Assembly: GCA_008477525.1 (NCBI GenBank)
Contig: SPDT01000008.1
Coordinates: 434,001-498,000, forward strand
Direction of reading: 5' to 3'
DNA: 64,000 nucleotides
DNA from: Hypomyces perniciosus
Lineage: Eukaryota > Ascomycota > Sordariomycetes > Hypocreales > Hypocreaceae
Each line of letters opens with the position of its first letter. Positions within the stretch are counted from its first letter, which is position 1. The notes beneath the pieces are model-generated. The model did not search any database. It was not told the DNA's origin and was given only the letters and a program-made list of their open reading frames with translations. Shown here piece after piece: positions 57,148 to 64,000 of the stretch. Position numbers and translations under genes: made by a program.

Positions 57148-59217
57148 ATGACGACTCTTCACAAAGCCGCCGCTGAGGGTAGTCTTCTGACCCCAGAGGA
57201 TATCGAAATCTACCGTGAAGATACCCATGATTTCGATATCAACGCATTAGACTCCAAAGGCCGGACCGCTCTCTGCTATGCCGCATGGAAAGGCCATGTT
57301 GGTGTGGTCAAGTTTCTTGTCGGCGAAGGGGCAAACGTGAACAAGTTGGGCAACGGGAATCGCAGTGCTCTCTGGTATTCTGCTGCTGGATCTATGTCTC
57401 AGCAGAATCGTCTGCAGATCATGACCTGTCTTCTTGGCAAAGGCGCAGCTGTTGACTCGCAATCCGAAGACGGCTACACACCACTCATGAAAGTCATTGT
57501 CAATGACCCGGACCCTGAAATCATTGGCCTCCTTGTGAATCATGGTGCTTCGACGAAAGTTGGAAAAAGCATCGATGGTCCCAGCGCCAATGACCTCGCC
57601 AGGAAAACGGGCAACCCCAAGGTGATCTGGGCTCTCAAGCATGAGCCTGATTGCATTTTATGCAAGGGGGGCCGGTTTTTCGACATCATTGGCAGTATGT
57701 TCTTGTTTATCATCGCGGGTGGGCGGAGCGCATGTAGCAATGGACTCATCGATATGGTTATCGCTGCCATCTTGGCTATTATTGCAGTTGAGCGAATCAT
57801 ACCTGGAGATCAACAGATTGCCATCCCTCGAGTCATCGACTCACTTGTCAAGGGGGCTTTTGAAGTGGGTATCAATCGAACTGCTAAGAATGGGGGAGTA
57901 GACCCGAAAATGGATATTGAAGGGAAAGAGACAGACACTGAAGGGGCAGAGCCACACATAGATGGGAAACATCCAGATGGCGGAGACCCATATGGTGGAG
58001 ACACAGACTTGAACGCCGTAAGTCCCTTATTCCAATCTTCGAAACATCCACCGAGACTGTAACAACCGCTTATGTTATCACTTTCAGAATTTCTTCCGAG
58101 ATTTGATGAACTACATGAAAGGCTACCTCACAGAAACAGGCCAGTCAGAACTCTTCAACGATAAGCCCGAATATCTGGAAAACGTAGCCCGGAGAGCGCT
58201 CGAGCTCAAGGATGACCCGTCTCATCATCTCCGCACGACAGACGATATCCAGAAGCAGTCAATCCTGGCTTTGTATCAACCGGTTATATACTGCGGTAAG
58301 TCTGTTCTGTCTTGCCTGTAAATCCCATGGTGCTGGACTATAAACATACTCACATAAGAATTTAGACGATAGTTCATCTATGAAAACTGACACTCGAGCC
58401 AATGATCAGAGAGAATTAGTCCGACGAATTACTCGGATAACGACATGTTTCGTTCCTGAAGGTTACGGGACAAGCCTGCAATTTATCAACCATGAACGTG
58501 ATCTGGATGACAATTTATCTCTTCGCGACGTTGAACGTATTATGAATGGCGTTAACCCCCGTGGATCCACGCCCATCGGGAATGGCCTCAGGTCTAAGAT
58601 ACTGCAACCGCTAGTATACGACCGAATTCAGCAACCAGGAGACAAGCTCGAACGGCCCATTCTCATCTCGTCTATTACCGATGGACTGCCTACCAGAGAA
58701 CCCAGGGACACTTTCCAAACCGAGATCTTAGGCTGTATTAAGCATCTTCGGGAGAATCTGCATAACGAATCAGGTATGCTATATGATATTTCACTTCTCA
58801 TCTCTCTTTGATATCTGGCAAGTCACTAACATCACTACCTGATATAGCCATCAAATTCCAAATCAGTCAACTTGGAGACGATACAGGTGCGCGAGACTTT
58901 CTTCAAAGCCTCGAAAATGAAAATGAACTCAAAGGTCACTTATACTGTACCACCGGTAAGGTGTCCCGCTTCTCCCATCGATGAGATATATTTGGATTAT
59001 ATATCTGATCTCATTCACTTGCATAGATCGGCTAGATGAGAAATACAGGCAATTACACGACAATGAGGTAGATCTTGAACGATGGGTAAGTAATATCCTT
59101 CCCAAATGCAGCTACCCTTGAATAAGTGACTAATGGCAATGCGCTTCCTGTTTACAGCTACTAAACACTCTTACCGCGCCTCTCATGGAGCCTCTCAGAA
59201 ACCCACATCGGTTTTAG
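57148..59217 (+). CDS. Ankyrin-repeat plus von Willebrand A domain fusion protein
   Basis: Six exons: 57148-58017, 58088-58295, 58366-58773, 58848-58955, 59027-59085 and 59158-59217, giving 570 residues. The first 175 residues hold ankyrin repeats (DSKGRTALCYAAWKGHVGVVK, SEDGYTPLMKVI). Next come a cysteine pair (CILCKGG) and hydrophobic segments at about 188-218 (MFLFIIAGG, IDMVIAAILAIIAV). An acidic Gly/Asp linker leads to a vWA domain from about residue 350. The vWA MIDAS residues are present: DDSSSM (D-x-S-x-S), the Thr in RGSTPIGNG and the Asp in SITDGLP. Exon 3 starts one base pair into the Asp codon of the MIDAS motif. The fusion could pair protein recognition with metal-dependent adhesion or signalling. 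Partners unknown. The start follows a Kozak-like AAAAATGAC. Confidence 0.85.
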
Positions 59218-62200
59218 CTTTGGGTCAAGGGATTACGATTGTGGCGCGATTGTATTCATGACACGGGAATTCTGTGGGGTTTCCAACTTTGAATCTTGAA
59301 GTTTTGCTTCTAGGGGTTAGGCAATCATTACTTAAGTTGACGGCAACAAGATTCAGCTGCTGTGGTGAGGGTATAGTTTAGCAATCATAAAGTGCATTTT
59401 CTACATCATGCTTTATGCCGCATATGTGGTGAAACATATTTCGTATTCAGTTCATTCTTGCCAAGAACAGAAAACCTGTTACTCGAGGCATACCATATCA
59501 AGTTATACAGAGCATATACGAAGTACGGAGTGCCAACGAGCATAGAGCATCATAATCACTCAATACATGACTTGCAAAGTACTTCGTACGCATGAGAAAT
59601 CCACTTGTCTGGATGTTCTTCATAGAGCCAAGTCTTGCTAGATCCCAGGCCCTTCATCCATAGGAGCCTGAAGGCCGGTTGGAGGCCCCTTCAGGCCCAT
59701 CTCGTCAATGCCTAAATCACTACTCCGGACTATTGGGTATGTTGATCCACTTGTCATCTGGACCCCACGATTTCACTAATTTCGGTCGGTCGGGATTATG
59801 GATAGTCTCCGTTGTGGCTGCGCTAAGTGCGGCAGTCGCCTTGTCGGACATTTAATATCTCCCCACAGAGTCTCCTCTTACACGATGTTACAGTAGATCT
59901 CGAGCATGAATTTGATCGAAGATTGACAAATAATGAAGCATTGGAGTCTGTATTCGCAAAAGCATTGTGGAAGGTTGTGTCTTGAAAGGTCGACCAACTG
60001 AACACACATCACTCTCCCTTGAGCCCCCAGCCGCCTGTCTAATTCCTACCCGGTACTTCTTATGTACTCCGTACTGTGTAGCTGATGATTGATCTAAATA
60101 GGGACATCAGCCCCGGATGTCGGTGCACTCTGGGGTAGGTACAATCGCCATTTGGAAACGCCCTCGTTTCCAGCCTCTTCATCTGATCTCTTGAATCATC
60201 CAACCAACTAACCAGATGAAAATGAAGGCCTGCTGCAGCTGGCGCATATGATGCTTGACGGGACGTACCTCCACTAATGCCACGGCCTCTTGTTCACCGA
60301 TGTGGATTTCGTTTGCGCTTCACCAACCATGCCAGAGGCCTGGAAGACGCGCCCAGAGCAGCCTTTGGTGACACAACGTGAACCAGCATGAATGCTACCC
60401 TGAGTGTTATTCGTCCACGTCGCAGGGCGCGTAAGAAGCAAACTCAAGAGCGCTTAGGCGAGCGAACGGATGGGAAAAAAGGAACTTCACGACTTGAGAC
60501 ATATTTCACCGCATTATTGACAGCTACCGATCGGCCGCGGCTGGACGATTGCCACGATATGTTCCTGCTTAAGTCAGGACTGCAGTTATTGCTCTAATCC
60601 TCTAGCTAAACCCGGGCCCTGCAGGCTGTGAGGGGGTCGATTGCCGAACAACCCGGAACGCTTGGGTGGCTCCGTGGCGTCATGGCTGCGCAGGGCGGCC
60701 TCGTATTCCAACTTTTATTCAAGTCAATGCAATGCTGCTCGAGCAACGCACAGCTCTTGATAATAGCGCCAGCACGAGACACACATGGCTGCGTTGGATG
60801 AGCAAATAGAATCATCATGACGATTCAATACGAGCTTTGGCTGGCCATACCTGCATCGCAGGCAAGTATTTTGAGTTTTGTGTCTCCCAAAGCCGCACCC
60901 CAAAAGTAGTGACTCCAACGGCCAAAAGCCCAATATTCAGCCATGGGCGTAATGTACAACGAGGAACACACGTGTTATGTCCATTGCCAGTAGCACAGAG
61001 GAGTAGAACTGTCCTGTTGCGGCTGAGATTGGCGTCCGCCTCTTTGTCTGAACTTCCCCAGGCAAGGTTCTCTTTAACCATGGGCTGTTAGTCCCGCCCC
61101 CACAGTTATTAATAGTTGTGCGCTTGTCGGGTCAGCGAGTAAGTGGGCTGGCCATTGTTCTTAATTCCTAGTCGCTATCCTGCAAGGAAGGTCTCACATC
61201 AGCCCCATACGGGCGGCAGTGACACCGCCTCAGCGAGGAGCCGTTAACCATATTGCTGCAGTAGGTACTTCGTATGCCAATTTGGATACGGAGGCACACA
61301 ATGGGGATCGCCGATTGGACTTTGGGATTCTAGCTGTAAACCATGTCAACAAGCTAAAGCTAGCTAGCTGGCACAGTGCCGGCGACAGGCCGCCGGTTGC
61401 GAGGGGCCGCGGCAGACAAGCTCTCTCCGAGTTGGAACGGACTCAGGCGACGATCCGCAGTTCTCTCCCAGTTCCGAACATGCCAAATACGCCATGTGCA
61501 TGTGTAGACAGCCAATTTCATACAACATGACACTACACAACTGTTGTCAAAATCTCCATTCAGACTCGTTTGGACACAGGGGCCTTCAGCCGTTGCAATA
61601 ATGTGTTGCGGCTGACGGTCTATCACGGCAGCTTCGGGATCCGGTTGGCAGTCTATGACTTCAATGATCCAAATGGAGGTTTTGGTTGGTCGACATCCCA
61701 ATGTCTGGATCATACCATCATGCAAAGTATCGGTGTTGTGTGTGGGTGTGCTGGCAACTATATTCAGGTTCTCTAGGAAGTACGAAGTACTACTTCGTAA
61801 AGATGAAGCGGATAGCCGTGAATACCCATATTGCTATTATCAGGTTTCTCCGCTTGGGTAATACATACGATAATTCTACGGTAATACGCCAAGATTGATC
61901 TTCGGAGAATACCAGGGTAAGGAAAGATCTACGCGTAATGTCTAAGTCATGACTGATCTCTAACATCGAAGACAACGAACTTCTCCTCAAACTAAGACAA
62001 TAGAGTGTGTCTCTAACGTCAAGTCCAGTTCTATTTCGGTTATTTGCTACCCTATACGTGAATATTGAAGCCAACGCTAAGAGCCGTGAAGACCGATTGG
62101 GCATTTGAGAGACAGGATAACTCGGGAGGAGTGAAAACAAGGATACAGCATCTTGCCTCCAGCATAGTTTAACAACAAGGTTAAAGAACCTCGTATTCAA

Positions 62201-62719
62201 ATTACGCTATAGTTTCTATAATTGTCCAATACAAGTTGAGGAAAGCTCGTATTCTCAATTGTAGGTATCTTTACTGTGGAAATCGTTGCGAAAAAGCAAA
62301 ATTCAATGGTTGGATCATTGCTGCATATTGACACAGTGCGAATTGAAAAGGCACCATGTACGGAGTGTTAAGCGCCAACCAATTAAAGGTCTTATGCAGG
62401 TACCTGGTCTTACAGATGGACAGCAGCTCAAGTCAGCTCAAAGACAAGTTCGAGAGATGCCGGACTGGCTGAGGACAACGGACAGTCCAAACAAACAAGA
62501 GACGCCACAGCTGATCCTGACATGGGGGACGGGTCTTTTCGCCTCGGGCTCTCGGTCTTACATAGAAACAGTTTGTCTATATAAACTCTGCTCATCGCCC
62601 TCTGGAACAGAAATTTCTCTCCATCCTCATCCGGCACATCAAGCCTCCACTTGGGTACTCAGATCTCCCTTCTTCTCTCTACCACAAGTTCCCCCTCAGC
62701 AGCAAAGCTCTTCGGCATC
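59218..62719. other. 3.5-kb region without supported genes
   Basis: Only short ORFs without motifs. A Cys-rich start (MDSLRCGCAKCGSRLV) near 59800 does not continue and has no visible exon to join. TACGGAGTA motifs occur near 59523, 60066 and 62357. The last 150 bases form the promoter of the repeat protein at 62720. Confidence 0.5.
62578..62585 (+). promoter_or_regulatory. TATA box of the secreted repeat-protein gene
   Basis: TATATAAA lies 135 bases upstream of the ATG at 62720, followed by a CT-rich transcript start region. This is the best consensus TATA box near any start codon in the window and suggests inducible or strong expression. Confidence 0.6.
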
Positions 62720-63676
62720 ATGCTCGTCAAACACTTCCTCCTCACCACCCTCTTCACCCTCTCGGTCCCGGCCTTCCCCAGCTCGAACATCAACCACGAT
62801 GTCGAGGCTCGGGATGACGCCAATCTAGTTGGCCGTGACTATGTTCCTCCTCCTCCTCCCCGTCCTCCCCGCTGTGGCAACGACGCGACCCTTAGGAACG
62901 GAATTTGTGTCTGCAAGATGTCTGGCCAGGTTTACGATCCTAGTTCTCGCTCTTGCAGCTGCCCTACTGGCCAGACCTGGACTGGAAACAGGTGCCAGCC
63001 CGATTGTGGCAACGACGCAACCCTTAGGAACGGAATTTGTGTCTGCAAGCTGTCTGGCCAGGTTTACGATCCTAGTTCTCGCTCTTGCAGCTGCCCTACT
63101 GGCCAGACCTGGACTGGAAACAGATGCCGGCCCGATTGTGGCAACGACGCAACCCTTAGGAACGGAATTTGTGTCTGCAAGATGTCTGGCCAGGTTTATG
63201 ATCCTAGTTCTCGCTCTTGCAGCTGCCCTACTGGCCAGACCTGGACTGGAAACAGATGCCGGCCCGATTGTGGCAACGACGCAACCCTTAGGAACGGAAT
63301 TTGTGTCTGCAAGATGTCTGGCCAGGTTTATGATCCTAGTTCTCGCTCTTGCAGCTGCCCTACTGGCCAGACCTGGACTGGAAACAGATGCCGGCCCGAT
63401 TGTGGCAACGACGCGACCCTTAGGAACGGAATTTGTGTCTGCAAGATGTCTGGCCAGGTTTACGATCCTAGTTCTCGCTCTTGCAGCTGCCCTACTGGCC
63501 AGACCTGGACTGGAAACAGGTGCCAGCCCGATTGTGGCAACGACGCAACCCTTAGGAACGGAATTTGTGTCTGCAAGATGTCTGGCCAGGTTTATGATCC
63601 TAGTTCTCGCTCTTGCAGCTGCCCTACTGGCCAGACCTGGAATGGCAGCAAGTGTATCAAGAAGCCTTACTACTGA
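62720..63676 (+). CDS. Secreted protein with six tandem 44-residue Cys-rich repeats
   Basis: 318 residues. A signal peptide covers about residues 1-19 (MLVKHFLLTTLFTLSVPAF). A short acidic pro-like segment and a proline run (VPPPPPRPPR) follow. Then come six repeats of about 44 residues starting CGNDATLRNGICVCKMSGQ and ending near CPTGQTWTGNRCQPD; the last copy ends NGSKCIKKPYY. Each repeat has six cysteines (C, CVC, CSC, C), giving 36 in all, an EGF-like or chitin-binding-like density, though I cannot place it in a named family. The 132-nt units are almost identical in DNA, indicating recent amplification or homogenisation. Likely a cell-wall or extracellular protein. Confidence 0.85.
   Translation: MLVKHFLLTTLFTLSVPAFPSSNINHDVEARDDANLVGRDYVPPPPPRPPRCGNDATLRNGICVCKMSGQVYDPSSRSCSCPTGQTWTGNRCQPDCGNDATLRNGICVCKLSGQVYDPSSRSCSCPTGQTWTGNRCRPDCGNDATLRNGICVCKMSGQVYDPSSRSCSCPTGQTWTGNRCRPDCGNDATLRNGICVCKMSGQVYDPSSRSCSCPTGQTWTGNRCRPDCGNDATLRNGICVCKMSGQVYDPSSRSCSCPTGQTWTGNRCQPDCGNDATLRNGICVCKMSGQVYDPSSRSCSCPTGQTWNGSKCIKKPYY
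62872..63650 (+). repeat. Six 132-bp coding minisatellite units
   Basis: Near-identical 132-base units that differ at only a few positions (for example GCGACC/GCAACC, AACAGG/AACAGA, TACGAT/TATGAT). The unit length is a multiple of three, so copy number can change without loss of frame. Confidence 0.92.
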
Positions 63677-64000
63677 GCGTGTCTGTCAGCGACAGGCTCG
63701 GATGACGAGATGATATGAGTTTAGTGGTTGACGATGGATATGGATATGGATGACGAGATGATATGAGTTTAATGGTTGACGATGGATATGGATATGGATG
63801 ACGTTTCTGGGAAAATTACATCATGCACCGTTATGGAAACTTGTGGGAAGGGAAAGGGTGTGCTAGGATTCGGATAACTGTCAAAAGGAGGCAGCGGGAT
63901 TATGGATGGGAGGACTTGGACACGGGAGTTTCCCTCTTCTTCTTCTAATTTCTTTTTTCAAATATCGCTATCCTTGGTATTGGCTGCAGTGGCCCCCTTT
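63677..64000. other. 3' region of the repeat-protein gene
   Basis: Contains the 48-bp direct repeat at 63701-63803 and presumably the polyadenylation site. Nothing else is seen before the window ends. Confidence 0.5.
63701..63803. repeat. 48-bp direct repeat in the 3' UTR, two copies
   Basis: Two 48-base units starting GATGACGAGATGATATGAGT differ at one base (TTTAGTGG/TTTAATGG), followed by a partial third copy (GATGACG). They lie 24 bases after the stop codon of the repeat protein. Confidence 0.9.

Noticed and set aside
59815..59920. Possible GFA-type zinc protein start (MDSLRCGCAKCGSRLV)
   Set aside because: The frame ends within a few dozen codons and no exon with the rest of a GFA fold could be found.

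Overview
The window is nuclear DNA from a filamentous ascomycete (Pezizomycotina, Sordariomycetes), most likely of the order Hypocreales. Genes carry short 45-100 nt introns with GTRAGT-type donors, CTRAC/CTGAC branch sites and YAG acceptors. There are two Zn2Cys6 regulators, a Dal5-type permease, small secreted cysteine-rich proteins, and intergenic DNA full of TAC/TAG microsatellites and the short motif TACTCCGTA/TACGGAGTA. The genus is not resolved; a Trichoderma-like genome is a guess.

Left part (1-23.5 kb): gene-free DNA; a Zn2Cys6 regulator whose zinc cluster appears to be spliced through a 4-nt microexon; an F-box protein; a tandem pair of small secreted four-cysteine proteins with matching intron phases and a shared upstream block; a tRNA-Gly(GCC) with an intron; an aminoglycoside-phosphotransferase-like gene with a local reading-frame problem; an NFX1-type zinc-finger SF1 helicase; the SAGA subunit Spt8; a predicted N-myristoylated His/Ser/Lys-repeat protein; and a small Cys-rich ORF.

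Middle part (24-50 kb): a polyglutamine C2H2 regulator is followed upstream by about 7.4 kb without a convincing gene. That stretch is dense in TAC/TAG repeats and TACTCCGTA motifs and contains an array of short covarying hairpins, several with GNRA loops. Housekeeping genes follow: peroxin Pex16, a second Zn2Cys6 regulator (4 exons), Brl1/Brr6-type nuclear-envelope protein and Iws1/Spn1 (divergent, sharing about 520 bp), then RNA polymerase III largest subunit RPC1.

Right part (50-64 kb) is accessory. Two convergent 2-oxoglutarate/Fe(II) oxygenase genes and a Dal5/allantoate-permease-type MFS transporter form a possible small metabolic cluster. Next come an ankyrin-repeat/vWA fusion protein, 3.5 kb without a supported gene, and a secreted protein made of six nearly identical 44-residue Cys-rich repeats.

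Exon structures were worked out by eye. Wherever exons are listed, their lengths were checked to give a continuous reading frame unless the entry says otherwise. Family names come from motif recognition; no database search was run.
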